Shown here in pieces: positions 18,310 through 27,212 of a stretch of 64,000 bases of DNA (within the stretch, counting starts at the first letter, position 1; every line of letters begins with the position of its first letter). A program made the translations under genes and the position numbers. The DNA is from Microvirga ossetica (lineage in GTDB: Bacteria > Pseudomonadota > Alphaproteobacteria > Rhizobiales > Beijerinckiaceae): assembly GCF_002741015.1 (NCBI RefSeq), contig NZ_CP016617.1:682001-746000 (forward strand), written 5' to 3'. The notes under the pieces are model-generated. The model was given only the letters and a program-made list of their open reading frames with translations. It was not told the origin of the DNA and did not search any database.

Positions 18310-18756
18310 CTATTCGCCAAGCTGCGAGCTTCGGCGACGTCCGATCCCGGAGGATGGGCGAGTGACGCGTCTGCGCGTTGCTTTCAGGAGCTTACGGAAG
18401 GTTGGGCATTCCAGATGCGACGGAGCGGGACAATCGGCAACATGCCGAAGGGCGTCCCGCAACAGTCGCAGGTCGAGCATCCGGCGCTGCAAATCGTCCG
18501 CCTTGGCGCGCAACTGGTCGCGAGGGATGTCGGGCCGACCGTCCTCCCCAAACATGCCAGCGATCTCTGCGAGCGAAAAGCCCGCCGTCTTCCCGAGTTC
18601 GATCAGGGACAGCTTTAGCAGAACGTCGGCCTCGAACTGCCGCCGAAGTCCATGCCGGCTGATGGATCGGATCAGGCCGATCTCCTCATAATAGCGCAGG
18701 GCCGAGGGCGGCACGCCCGATCGTTCCGCGACCTCTCCAATGTCCAAAAATTGCAT
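18310..18756 (-). CDS. MerR family transcriptional regulator (SoxR-type operator)
   Basis: 148 aa. The N-terminal MerR HTH is MQFLDIGEVAERSGVPPSALRYYEEIGLIRSISRHGLRRQFEADVLLKLSLIELGKTAGFSLAEIAGMFGEDG, followed by a dimerisation coiled coil. Two cysteines are near the C-terminus (DCPAPSHLEC), but the SoxR iron-sulphur pattern CxxCxCxxxxxC is absent, so it is not classic SoxR. The start ATG 18756 leaves a SoxR-like palindrome just upstream. It probably activates the divergent MFS transporter by twisting the promoter at 18759-18789. Confidence 0.85.
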   Translation of the reverse strand: MQFLDIGEVAERSGVPPSALRYYEEIGLIRSISRHGLRRQFEADVLLKLSLIELGKTAGFSLAEIAGMFGEDGRPDIPRDQLRAKADDLQRRMLDLRLLRDALRHVADCPAPSHLECPTFRKLLKATRRRVTRPSSGIGRRRSSQLGE

Positions 18757-18758
18757 GC

Positions 18759-18789
18759 TTGACCTCAAGTCGACTTGAAGTCGTACCGT
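18759..18789 (+). promoter_or_regulatory. MerR-type promoter with 19-bp spacer and SoxR-like box
   Basis: On the plus strand TTGACC (-35) and TACCGT (-10) are separated by 19 bp, the overlong spacing typical of MerR-controlled promoters. The spacer is filled by the palindrome CTCAAGTCGACTTGAAG (from 18764), close to the SoxR box. It reads toward the MFS gene; the regulator starts at 18756 on the other strand. Confidence 0.75.
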
Positions 18790-18823
18790 CTCTCGAATCG
18801 TCAATTTGATCAAGGGGGACGTT

Positions 18824-20068
18824 ATGGTACGCAATCTACTCCACAGGCCCGTCTGGCGAGATCCACGAGCGGTGGCGCTGCTGATGGCAGCATCGCTCAC
18901 CACCATGGCCAACGCCACGATCAGTCCCGCGCTCCCCGGACTCGAGCGCCTTTTCGCGGATGATCCGAACGCTGCGATGCTGGTGCGCCTGCTGGTGCCT
19001 GCACCCTCACTGAGCGTCGCCCTCTGCGCGCCGTTCGCCGGCCTTGTTGCCGACTGGTACGGTCGGCGTCGGATGCTCCTGGCCGGGGTCATGCTCTTCG
19101 TGTTCGCCGGCTCCGCGGGGCTGTTCCTTCCCGACCTTCCAACCATCTTTGCAAGCCGTCTGATTTTGGGGGTCGCTGTCGCCCTCATCATGACAGCCCA
19201 GACCGCACTCATCGGCGACTGCTTCACCGGCGAGGACCGGAGCGCGTTGTCAGGACTTCAGATATCGGCACGGAACTTCGGAGGTCTCGCCTTCATCTCG
19301 CTCGCCGGATGGTTCGCGGCGATCTCGCCACGTCTGCCGTTCGTCATCTATGGCGTTGCTGCGGCCTTCCTGCCGTTGATGTGGAAGGTTATCGTCGATC
19401 CACCACGGGCATCACCGTTTCCTGACGCCAGGCTGGATGACAGCACCCCAGAACGTTCATCATGGGGCTTCGTCTTCGCGTTGCTCGTGCTTCTCCAGGC
19501 TGTGACGAACATGATCTTTTTTGTCATGCCGACCCAGTTGTCGTTTTTGTTCGTAGCGGCAGGCTATAGCAGTCCTGTGATGATCGGCTCGGCGCTCGGC
19601 ATCCTGATGCTCTCGGGCGGTTGCTTGGCGTTGCTCTACAGCCGCATCCAGCGGGCAACTGGTTACGTTGGCGTCTTCGCTCTGGGCTATGGTGCGATGG
19701 CGCTCGGTTTCCTGTTGCTGGCCCATGCTGCGACGCCTCTGGCCTGGTTCGTGGCAGCCACCGCCATCGGGGCAGGCTACGCATTGGTCTCGCCGAGCTT
19801 TGTGACCCTTGCATTGAGGCTTGCTCCGCTCCGGCGAAGAGGGCTGGCTGGTGGTGTCCTGACCGCTTCCGTTTTCATCGGACAGTTCTGTTCGCCGCTT
19901 CTCAGCACGCCCGTGATTGCAACATACGGCTACGAGGGCCTCTTCCGCAGCACCGCTTTGCTTGTTGCCGCGATGGCTGTTGCAGTTGTCTTGAAGGGGT
20001 GCGCGGTAGGGCTGCAAGCGTTGAAGGGCCGGACCCCGTCTCCGGAGCAGCGGCCATCAGTGAGATAA
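18824..20068 (+). CDS. MFS transporter
   Basis: 414-aa major facilitator superfamily exporter with about twelve membrane segments. The conserved loop 2-3 motif is GLVADWYGRRRMLLAGVMLF, and the N-terminal NATISPALPGLERLF is typical of multidrug or sugar-efflux members. The start ATG 18824 lies 4 nt after AAGGGGGA; a TTG 18 bp upstream is in frame but less likely. Under the divergent MerR-type promoter, so likely induced by its substrate. Substrate unknown. Confidence 0.87.
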   Translation: MVRNLLHRPVWRDPRAVALLMAASLTTMANATISPALPGLERLFADDPNAAMLVRLLVPAPSLSVALCAPFAGLVADWYGRRRMLLAGVMLFVFAGSAGLFLPDLPTIFASRLILGVAVALIMTAQTALIGDCFTGEDRSALSGLQISARNFGGLAFISLAGWFAAISPRLPFVIYGVAAAFLPLMWKVIVDPPRASPFPDARLDDSTPERSSWGFVFALLVLLQAVTNMIFFVMPTQLSFLFVAAGYSSPVMIGSALGILMLSGGCLALLYSRIQRATGYVGVFALGYGAMALGFLLLAHAATPLAWFVAATAIGAGYALVSPSFVTLALRLAPLRRRGLAGGVLTASVFIGQFCSPLLSTPVIATYGYEGLFRSTALLVAAMAVAVVLKGCAVGLQALKGRTPSPEQRPSVR

Positions 20069-20114
20069 GGGCTGAAGGGGGGCTCTCAGGCCAATCGTAG
20101 AGAACGACGCCCTG

Positions 20115-20208
20115 TGGCACGGGGGCCGACCTTAGCCTTACACCTCTGCATTGCTGGGATGACCGACCTTCACACGGCCACGCTTTGGCCGGCTGGGTTG
20201 ATCTGACC
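20115..20208 (+). repeat. Degenerate dispersed repeat, copy D1
   Basis: Begins TGGCACGGGGGCCGACCTT and contains GCTGGGATGACCGACCTTCA. It is similar to the copy at 45299-45400, and both share the TGGCAC start and TTGA(C/T) end with the A/B/C repeats. Confidence 0.5.
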
Positions 20209-20285
20209 TTCATTGATTGTGCGTTGCAATATTCAGACTTGATCTTGTCGCCGAGGACGGGCAATAAAGCCTCCAGTGAATAAGG

Positions 20286-20375
20286 ACCCGGTGCAACTCC
20301 GGGTGGCTCTTCCGGCCGCCAATCCGCCGGACCATCCAGTAACCAAGCCCTTCAGCAGCCCCGTCATAGGACGGG
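20286..20375 (+). promoter_or_regulatory. Structured 5' leader of the SulP gene (possible sul1-like element)
   Basis: Three consecutive perfect hairpins lie within 120 bp of the SulP start. They are ACCCGG/CCGGGT (20286-20304, 7-nt loop), TCCGGC/GCCGGA (20311-20331, 9-nt loop) and CCCGTC/GACGGG (20360-20375, ATAG tetraloop). A cis-regulatory RNA called sul1 is known upstream of sulphate transporter genes in Alphaproteobacteria. I cannot confirm its consensus here. Confidence 0.4.
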
Positions 20376-20404
20376 CTCTGCTTCCCTGTGCTTTCTGGAA
20401 AACC

Positions 20405-21889
20405 ATGACCTTCATCGATAACCTCCGCCGTGACTGGCTTTCCAACATCCGTGGCGACGTGCTCGCCGGTATTGTTGTCGCCCTTGCCCTGATCCCCGAA
20501 GCCATCGGCTTCTCGATCATCGCAGGCGTCGATCCCAAGGTAGCGCTGTACGCCTCCTTCTCCATTGCCGTGATCATCTCCATCACCGGCGGACGCCCCG
20601 GCATGATCTCGGCAGCGACCGCCGCAACCGCCGTGCTGATGATCACGCTCGTGCGCGATCATGGCCTGGAATACCTCCTTGCCGCCACGATCCTCGCCGG
20701 GATCATTCAGGTGCTGGCGGGTCTGTGCCGCCTCGGCTCCGTGATGCGCTTCGTCTCACGATCCGTCATGACGGGCTTCGTCAATGCGCTCGCCATCCTG
20801 ATCTTCATGGCGCAGTTGCCCGAGCTGATCGGCATGCCCTGGCAGACTTACGCCATGATCGCCGCGGGCCTTGGGATCATCTATCTGTTCCCGCGGCTCA
20901 CCAAGGCCGTTCCCTCGCCGTTAGTGTGCATCATCGTCTTGACGGCCCTCACGGCCTACCTGAACATCGACGTGCGCACCGTGGGCGACCTCGGCGCCTT
21001 GCCGGATAGCCTGCCGGTGTTCCTGATCCCCGACATTCCGTTCACGCTCGAGACGCTCTGGATCATCCTTCCCTATTCCATCAGCGTCGCCGCCGTGGGC
21101 CTATTGGAAAGCCTGCTGACCGCCGCCATCGTCGACCAGATGACGGACACCGGCAGTGACAAGAACCGGGAGGCCATCGGACAGGGCATTGCCAACTTCT
21201 GCACCGGCTTCATCGGTGGCATGGCGGGCTGTGCCATGATCGGACAGTCGGTCATCAACGTGAAGTCGGGCGGACGCGGGCGGCTGTCGACCTTCGTCGC
21301 TGGGGTATTCCTGCTGTTCCTGCTCCTCGTCCTGGGCGACCTCGTGCGCATCATTCCGATGCCTGCGCTGGTCGCCATCATGATCATGGTTTCGATCGGC
21401 ACCTTCAGTTGGTCGTCCCTCAACGACCTGCGCAAGCATCCCCGGCGCTCCAGCCTCGTCATGCTGGCAACCGTCTTCACGGTCGTGGGCACCCACAACT
21501 TGGCCCTTGGGGTTGGTGTGGGCGTACTGCTCTCCGGCCTCTTCTTCGCCTGGAAGGTAGCGCAGATCTTCCGCGTCACCTCGTCACTGACGGCTGATAG
21601 CCACGAGCGCGACTACCTGGTCGAGGGGCAACTCTTCTTTGCCTCGGCGGAGGATTTCATGGCGGCGTTCGACTTCAAGGAGCCCCTGAAGCGGGTGCGC
21701 ATCGACGTCAGCCGGGCGCACATCTGGGACCTCACGGGCGTCAATGCCGTGGACCGTGCCGTCCTCAAGTTCCGCCGCGAAGGCATCGAGGTCGAGGTTG
21801 TGGGGCTGAACGAGGCCAGCACGACCATCATGGACAAGCTGGCCGTCCACAACGACCCAAAGGCCATGGAAAAGGTCTTTGGTCACTGA
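20405..21889 (+). CDS. SulP family anion permease with STAS domain
   Basis: 494 aa. The SulP membrane domain begins [45 protein letters not shown] and includes the signature [32 protein letters not shown]-terminal STAS domain (about 395-490) carries [43 protein letters not shown]. SulP proteins import sulphate, bicarbonate or similar anions with H+ or Na+; the true substrate cannot be told from sequence. The start ATG 20405 was chosen because [10 protein letters not shown] is the normal N-terminus. It sits behind a structured leader. Confidence 0.88.
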   Translation: MTFIDNLRRDWLSNIRGDVLAGIVVALALIPEAIGFSIIAGVDPKVALYASFSIAVIISITGGRPGMISAATAATAVLMITLVRDHGLEYLLAATILAGIIQVLAGLCRLGSVMRFVSRSVMTGFVNALAILIFMAQLPELIGMPWQTYAMIAAGLGIIYLFPRLTKAVPSPLVCIIVLTALTAYLNIDVRTVGDLGALPDSLPVFLIPDIPFTLETLWIILPYSISVAAVGLLESLLTAAIVDQMTDTGSDKNREAIGQGIANFCTGFIGGMAGCAMIGQSVINVKSGGRGRLSTFVAGVFLLFLLLVLGDLVRIIPMPALVAIMIMVSIGTFSWSSLNDLRKHPRRSSLVMLATVFTVVGTHNLALGVGVGVLLSGLFFAWKVAQIFRVTSSLTADSHERDYLVEGQLFFASAEDFMAAFDFKEPLKRVRIDVSRAHIWDLTGVNAVDRAVLKFRREGIEVEVVGLNEASTTIMDKLAVHNDPKAMEKVFGH

Positions 21890-21976
21890 AAGTCTGCCGC
21901 GCGGCGTCCGACCCGCGCGGCCTACTTCCACTAACGGCTCTCGGAAAATCGAAAGCAAAACCATTAAGGGCCGCTA

Positions 21977-22073
21977 ATAGCACTCCTGAGACATAAGAGC
22001 TTGGTCCGCTTCAGCGGGTAAAAGCCGACGTTCATTGAGCAGTCGGAATGTGAATTTTTGACCCGTTGCAGAC
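21977..22073 (+). repeat. Dispersed intergenic repeat, copy B
   Basis: About 97 bp, from ATAGCACTCCTGAGACATAA to TTTGACCCGTTGCAGAC. Full-length match to copies A (5137) and C (41977). It lies in the 308-bp gap between the SulP gene and the TPP-enzyme gene, which holds nothing else recognisable. Confidence 0.8.
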
Positions 22074-22197
22074 CTCCAATAGCTAACGGGTTGGAGGCAA
22101 ACCGTGGGTGGAGATCTGCTATCAGCCTTGGTGGGTCAGTGTTCTAAATGTTCAAGCCGCCGGGTCAGGCCGGGGAGGTCCCGGCCTCGGGGAGAAA

Positions 22198-23769
22198 TCA
22201 GAGGACGGCTTCGATGAGAAAGGGGCCGCGGCGCAACAGGGCGCCCTCGAAGAGCCGCACGAACTCCTCAACGGTGGTGGCGCGCCCTGCCTCCACACCC
22301 ATGCCCTTCGCTATCGCAATCCAGTCGAGCGCCGGCTCGTCGAGAGTGAGCATGCGCTGCGCATTGGTGCCGAATTCGTTCACGCCTACGTTGCGCATCT
22401 CGCCTTGGAGGACCGCATAGGCGCGGTTCGCGAACACAACGGTGGTGACATCGAGGTTCTCGCGCGCCTGCGTCCACAGCGCCTGTACCGTGTACATGCC
22501 GCTACCATCAGCCTGGAGGCCGATGACCCTGCGGTCGGGACAGGCGATCGCCGCGCCGGCCGCAAGCGGGATGCCAATCCCGATGGAACCGCCGGTGATG
22601 TGCAGGTAGTCGTGCGGCACGCTGTTCTGCGACAGGGCGAAGAACTGACGGCCCGATGTGATGGACTCGTCGCAGATGATGGCGTTTTCCGGCATCATCC
22701 GGGCCACGGCGAGCGAGATTGCGTCCGCAGTCAAACACCCCTGGGGCAGCGTGTCTGCGATAGCAGCGGACCGGACAATGGGCGCCGGCCTGTCAGGCCG
22801 CACCCCGAGTTCGTCAGCAAGCCAGGCGAGCGCGCCCTTGAGGTCCTGCCCGATCTGCGCCAACTCGATCACCTCGCAATCGTCACGCACGAGCCGCCCG
22901 GGCTTGCCCGGATATGCGAAGAAGGTTACCGGCACCCTCGCACCGACGAGGATCAGCACGTCAATGTCGCGCAGCATCTCCAGCGCCAGATCGATCGGAT
23001 AGGGTACCCGCTCGACCGGGACGCGGCCGACGCCGCGCTCGATGCGTCCGTTGAATGCCTGGGCAGTCAGCCGCAGCCCTGTGGCTGCGGCGATGCGGCC
23101 CGCAATTTCTAGCGCATCCGCCCGCAGGGCCTGGCCGGTGAGCATGAGGAGTGCGCGCCGGCCCGAGCGGATGGCGTTCGCCGCCGCCATGACCGCCTCT
23201 GCTGCCACGGGTTCCTGCTCGGCGAGTGCAGCACGCGTGATCGCCGTTTCCGAGACCTCGCTCCACGCGGCATCGGCAGGCAGGATCAGCGTCGTAACGC
23301 CCGGCAGGGACATGGCCGCCTGATAGGCTGCGGCCGTATCCGGCCCGACGCTCTCGGCATCAGCAATTCGCCGGACCCAGTCCGACATCGGTCGGGCGAG
23401 GCTCTCGATATCGCTCGTCAGCGGTGCATCATGTTGGAGATGATAGGTGGCGTGATCGCCGACCACGTTGATCATCGGCGTATGGGCGCGCCGTGCATTA
23501 TGGAGATTGGCGAGCCCGTTGGCGAGACCGGGTCCCAGATGGAGGAGAGTGGCGGCTGGCTTGTCAGCCATTCGGGCGTAGCCATCGGCGGCGCCAGTGA
23601 CCACGCCCTCGAAGAGGCCGAGCACGCAGCACATGCGCGGCTTGCGGTCGAGTGCCGCAACGAAATGCATCTCGGAGGTTCCGGGATTGGCGAAGCAGAC
23701 GTCCACGTCGTTCGCGAGCAGCACGTCACACAGGCGATCGGCACCGTTCATGTCGTCCTCGCTTGCCAT
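22198..23769 (-). CDS. Thiamine pyrophosphate-dependent enzyme, acetolactate synthase/benzoylformate decarboxylase type
   Basis: 523 aa with the three-domain TPP-enzyme layout. The N-terminal PYR domain is VCFANPGTSEMHFVAAL...GLFEGVVTGAADGYARM, with the conserved Glu. The central domain includes RIGR-like LRADALEIAGRIAAATGLR. The C-terminal PP domain has the TPP motif GLQADGSGMYTVQALWTQARENLDVTTVVFANRAY. Annotated relatives are called acetolactate synthase large subunit, but no small-subunit gene is adjacent, so a decarboxylase of 2-oxo acids is equally likely. The start is ATG 23769; ATG 23751 with GAGGA before it is a good alternative. Confidence 0.85.
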   Translation of the reverse strand: MASEDDMNGADRLCDVLLANDVDVCFANPGTSEMHFVAALDRKPRMCCVLGLFEGVVTGAADGYARMADKPAATLLHLGPGLANGLANLHNARRAHTPMINVVGDHATYHLQHDAPLTSDIESLARPMSDWVRRIADAESVGPDTAAAYQAAMSLPGVTTLILPADAAWSEVSETAITRAALAEQEPVAAEAVMAAANAIRSGRRALLMLTGQALRADALEIAGRIAAATGLRLTAQAFNGRIERGVGRVPVERVPYPIDLALEMLRDIDVLILVGARVPVTFFAYPGKPGRLVRDDCEVIELAQIGQDLKGALAWLADELGVRPDRPAPIVRSAAIADTLPQGCLTADAISLAVARMMPENAIICDESITSGRQFFALSQNSVPHDYLHITGGSIGIGIPLAAGAAIACPDRRVIGLQADGSGMYTVQALWTQARENLDVTTVVFANRAYAVLQGEMRNVGVNEFGTNAQRMLTLDEPALDWIAIAKGMGVEAGRATTVEEFVRLFEGALLRRGPFLIEAVL

Positions 23770-24167
23770 CTCTCAACCGAAGAGCGGAGGGAGATCGTAT
23801 CCTTCCGGTCGGTAATCCGTTCTCATGCCATTCAGCGGCTTCCCGAGTCCTGTTCTGCCATGGCCTGAAAGGCCCTGCGTCAGGCCAGAACACGCCCCCA
23901 TGTGATGACGAGGACCTGGGCTTCCTCGTACTCAGCTCGGGCAACTTGGAAGTGGAGATCCAGCAGGGTGCATCACCTACCGCATGGCCCGTCGATGTCA
24001 TCCTTGCATCGCTCACGGGACACCTCATCGGCTTATGGTAGCACAGCCACGAACCTTGGTCCTGTCACAATGCCTGATTGATCATGCCACAACTCTTGAT
24101 AGGAGGCAGTAACTTCGCAGTCGTGATAGGGCGCAACCGGTGGGAACCAACCATGCCCCTGCACCGC
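23770..24167. other. Intergenic region, no clear gene
   Basis: 398 bp. A plus-strand open frame ends with PPCDDEDLGFLVLSSGNLEVEIQQGASPTAWPVDVILASLTGHLIGLW (stop near 24041). It looks protein-like but has no proper start or ribosome site, so it may be a gene remnant. Confidence 0.35.
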
Positions 24168-24716
24168 TCATTGGACAGGGATTGTTGCTGCGCTCGCTGG
24201 AACGATGCTTAGCGATGGTTGTACCGCATCGGCTTGGAGTGTGGGCGCAGGGTTTACCGCGACGGCGATGCCGCGCAGCACCCGATGGTCTTGGATCAAC
24301 CACTTACCGGCACAAGCGTCATACGCAAAAGCCAGGCTGACCTGGGACGGCTGGCGCAACGTTTCGCCGGACCGCTTGGTCACGACGAACTCCATGCCAC
24401 CGGCACACGTGGCGGTCGCATCGTCATACGAGTAGCACTTGATGTCATTGAGCTTCACTGAGCGCAGCGTGTTGTGCCCATTCTCGAAGTAGTAATGCTC
24501 GCTGATGGCCTCCGGTCCGATCATATCGGCGGTGTCCACACCATGCAGGCGGGCATAGCGATCGTACAAATGCGATATCTTGTTGTGATCACCCTCTGTA
24601 TAGGCTTGTGCCCACGCCGAGATGATGTCTCGGACCTCGTCGTCCGGGTTTGCTAACGCTGGAGAGACTGGGATGCATAGCATCGACGCAACAAGAATTC
24701 TCGATACGGTTCTCAT
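24168..24716 (-). CDS. Secreted SnoaL/NTF2-like protein
   Basis: 182 aa. A signal peptide (MRTVSRILVASMLCIPVSPALA) is followed by an NTF2-like fold: DEVRDIISAWAQAYTEGDHNKISHLYDRYARLHGVDTADMIGPEAISEHYYFENGHNT...WLIQDHRVLRGI. Such exported domains bind small ligands or calmodulin-like partners; no catalytic assignment is possible. The start ATG 24716 follows GGAGGT-like sequence. The gene stands alone. Confidence 0.75.
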   Translation of the reverse strand: MRTVSRILVASMLCIPVSPALANPDDEVRDIISAWAQAYTEGDHNKISHLYDRYARLHGVDTADMIGPEAISEHYYFENGHNTLRSVKLNDIKCYSYDDATATCAGGMEFVVTKRSGETLRQPSQVSLAFAYDACAGKWLIQDHRVLRGIAVAVNPAPTLQADAVQPSLSIVPASAATIPVQ

Positions 24717-24817
24717 GGAGACCTCCTAAATGAGTTCACGACCTCTGGATCTTGGATTCGTCAGCCAGCTCCCGCAGGAGGAGGAATTGGGATCAGTGAT
24801 CTGTCAGAGCGCGGGTG

Positions 24818-25099
24818 TTACTGAGCCGCTGCCGTTTGCAGGTAGCCCAGGGTGTCCTTCTCGGCCTCGCCCGTATTCGCGCCGACCTGCAGGATCTCAT
24901 TGTGTGCAGAACTGGTGAGGGCGCTGGTTCGCTCGACATCAGCCGGCCCGCACAGGAGGCCGAAGGTGTCCTTCTCGGGATCCCCACTCAGGACCCCGAC
25001 CTGAACGACCAGAGTAGAGCCGCATGCGGCCAGAGCCGGTCCGGCAGTTGTGAGAACAAGAGCAGTGGCTGCAAGGATGAAGAGAGGACGTCTGGGCAT
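24818..25099 (-). CDS. Small exported protein with internal repeat
   Basis: 93 aa. A signal peptide (MPRRPLFILAATALVLTTAGPALA) precedes a mature part of two similar segments, VGVLSGDPEKDTFGLL and VGANTGEAEKDTLGYL, separated by a cysteine-containing linker. The start ATG 25099 follows GGAGGCG; the frame is open further upstream. The duplicated G-(D/E)-(P/A)-EKDT motif is unusual and I do not recognise the family. Probably periplasmic. Confidence 0.6.
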   Translation of the reverse strand: MPRRPLFILAATALVLTTAGPALAACGSTLVVQVGVLSGDPEKDTFGLLCGPADVERTSALTSSAHNEILQVGANTGEAEKDTLGYLQTAAAQ

Positions 25100-25230
25100 A
25101 GCTTCGCCTCCTCCGGAACCAATCGGGTTCCGCAATGATGAGAGTCTTGACGGACTAGTTTTGCTGGATTAAAAGTTTTAGCGAGAGAAAGATTTCACGA
25201 AATCATCATTCTGTCAAATGTAGAGATCTG

Positions 25231-25833
25231 ATGGCGAGAGACTACCGGATGCAGAAGCGGGCGGAGGCCCGTGACCAGGTCCGCGAGCGGATCGTGGAGG
25301 CGACGATGCGGCTCCACGACGAGAAGGGGGTGGTTCCCACAACCTTCGCGGAGATCGCGGAACGCGCCGGTGTCGGGCCGGCCACGGTCTCCCGGCATTT
25401 CCCCACGCTCGGTGACCTTGTGCGGGCCTGCGGCGCGCATGTGTGGCTCGAGATGCGCCCCCCGACTCCCGACGCTGTTGCTTCGGTGTTCGCTGAAGCC
25501 AAGACGGGCCGCGATCGGCTCGTGCGCCTGGTCGAGGAGCTGGATGCCTTCTACGCCCGGGGCGCACACCGCCTCGCCCTCGCGGCGCGGGATCGCGACC
25601 TCGTGCCCGAACTCGACGGTTTTCTCACCGCTGTGGAGGCCGGCGTTGAGGCGCTGGTCAGGGAGGCGCTGGCGCATACCGAGGATGGTGAGCACGTCAT
25701 CCAAGTCGCCGTCGCGTTCACCAGCTTTCAGGTCTGGACGCAGTTCACACGAGTTGATCTCGCTCCTGCGGAATTGACCCGATTGAAAGTCAAGATCCTG
25801 GAATACGCACTCAAGGCTGCGCGGCAGGTCTAG
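25231..25833 (+). CDS. TetR family transcriptional regulator
   Basis: 200 aa. The N-terminal TetR HTH is ARDQVRERIVEATMRLHDEKGVVPTTFAEIAERAGVGPATVSRHFPTLGDLVRACGAHVW, followed by a helical ligand-binding domain. The start is ATG 25231. The AT-rich upstream region (25150-25225) probably holds its promoter. Its target is not obvious; the exported-protein gene at 24818-25099 is divergent from it. Ligand unknown. Confidence 0.87.
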   Translation: MARDYRMQKRAEARDQVRERIVEATMRLHDEKGVVPTTFAEIAERAGVGPATVSRHFPTLGDLVRACGAHVWLEMRPPTPDAVASVFAEAKTGRDRLVRLVEELDAFYARGAHRLALAARDRDLVPELDGFLTAVEAGVEALVREALAHTEDGEHVIQVAVAFTSFQVWTQFTRVDLAPAELTRLKVKILEYALKAARQV

Positions 25834-26057
25834 TCCACGAGGGGTCCGCTCGAGGTTACACAATGCCTGCTTCCGCAAATTGAACATACCGAAATCTGGG
25901 AAGGTCCGCCTCTGTGAAGGGTTTCGGATGCCGGCCATCGCGACGTAGGCACATGCACTGGGGCCGGCGTCCGGAAGCCTCCAGGGAAGATGCTATGGGA
26001 CCGGCGGCGAGGATATCATATCCATCGGCGCTGAGATGAACCGATGGAGTGTCTCCC

Positions 26058-27212
26058 ATGCAGAAGCTGAACGACCTGAGCCGGTCCCTCGCTCCCCTCG
26101 AACCGGACAGCACACTGATCTGCGTGATCGAACTGAGCCTGAAGAGCTGGCTCGTCGCCGGCATCGTGCCTGGCGTCGAGCGCCAGCCGTTGAAGAAGCT
26201 CGCGATCGACGAGGACGCCTTGCTGAAGCTGCTGCATCGATGGCGAGACGAAGCAGAGAAGGCGGGCCGCAGGATCAAGCGCATCGCTGTCGCCTTCGAG
26301 GCTGGCCGGGACGGCTTCTGGCTGGCGCGCTGGCTCAGGGCGCGCGACATCGAGGCCCATGTCATTCACGGATCGAGCGTCGCCGTATCGCGTGAACACC
26401 GCCGCGCTAAGACCGACCGACTGGACACCGAGCTGCTCAAACGCGCCTTTCTCGGCTGGCTGCGTGGCGAGCGCGATCACTGCAAGATGGTCGCAATCCC
26501 GACCATCAGGGAGGAAGATGCCAAGCGGCCCAACCGCGAGCGCCTCGTGCGAGAGCAGAGCCGGATCATCAACCGCATGAAAGCCACGTTGATCCGGCTC
26601 GGCATCCGCAGCTTCAATCCCAAGCTGAAGAAGGCCGCCGAACGCCTTGAAGGACTGCTCACCCCCGAGGGCGAGGCGATCCCGCCCAATACCTTGGCTG
26701 AGCTCCGTCGCGACATCGAACGCCGGCGGCTCGTGCGCGAGCAGATCCGCCAGATCGAGGATGCCCGCCTGGACCGTCTCGAGCAAGCACCCTGCGACGG
26801 GCCCCATGCCATGGTGCGCCTGTTGGGGCGCATCATGGGGGTTGGCATTGAGACGGCCGACATGCTGGTGCAAGAGGTGCTGGCGCGGCACTTGCGCGAC
26901 CGACGAGCCGTCGCGCGTTATGGGGGCCTCACAGGCTCGCCCGATGAGAGCGGCACAAGACGTCGGGAGAAAGGGCTGGCCCGTTCTGGTAACGCTCGCG
27001 TTCGGCGCGGCATGATCCAATTGGCCTGGCGCTTTCTCATCTTCCAGAAGAACAGCGCCTTGGCACAATGGTTTCGAGCCCGCACCGAGAACGCTCGCGG
27101 CACGCGCAAGACCATGATTGTGGCTCTGGCGCGCAAGCTCCTGGTCGCCCTGTGGCGGTTCGTGCGAGAGGGAATTGTGCCTGACGGCGTCGTTCTGCGC
27201 CCTGCACAATGA
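26058..27212 (+). CDS. IS110 family transposase
   Basis: 384-aa DEDD recombinase. The N-terminal RuvC-like domain has CVIELSLKSWLVAG (Glu where most IS110 proteins have Asp), AFEAGRDGFWLARWL and KTDRLDTELLKRAFLGWLRGE. The C-terminal transposase_20 domain is MVRLLGRIMGVGIETADMLVQEV...YGGLTGSPDESGTRRREKGLARSGNARVRRGMIQLAWRF, with the catalytic Ser in this region. ATG 26058 is chosen over GTG 26049. IS110 elements insert without classic inverted repeats and encode a guide (bridge) RNA in a flanking non-coding segment. The 25856-26057 and 27213-27600 stretches are candidates, and I could not place the exact ends. Confidence 0.88.
   Translation: MQKLNDLSRSLAPLEPDSTLICVIELSLKSWLVAGIVPGVERQPLKKLAIDEDALLKLLHRWRDEAEKAGRRIKRIAVAFEAGRDGFWLARWLRARDIEAHVIHGSSVAVSREHRRAKTDRLDTELLKRAFLGWLRGERDHCKMVAIPTIREEDAKRPNRERLVREQSRIINRMKATLIRLGIRSFNPKLKKAAERLEGLLTPEGEAIPPNTLAELRRDIERRRLVREQIRQIEDARLDRLEQAPCDGPHAMVRLLGRIMGVGIETADMLVQEVLARHLRDRRAVARYGGLTGSPDESGTRRREKGLARSGNARVRRGMIQLAWRFLIFQKNSALAQWFRARTENARGTRKTMIVALARKLLVALWRFVREGIVPDGVVLRPAQ

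Noticed and set aside
18310..18756. Calling the MerR protein SoxR
   Set aside because: The operator is SoxR-like, but the four-cysteine 2Fe-2S motif is absent.
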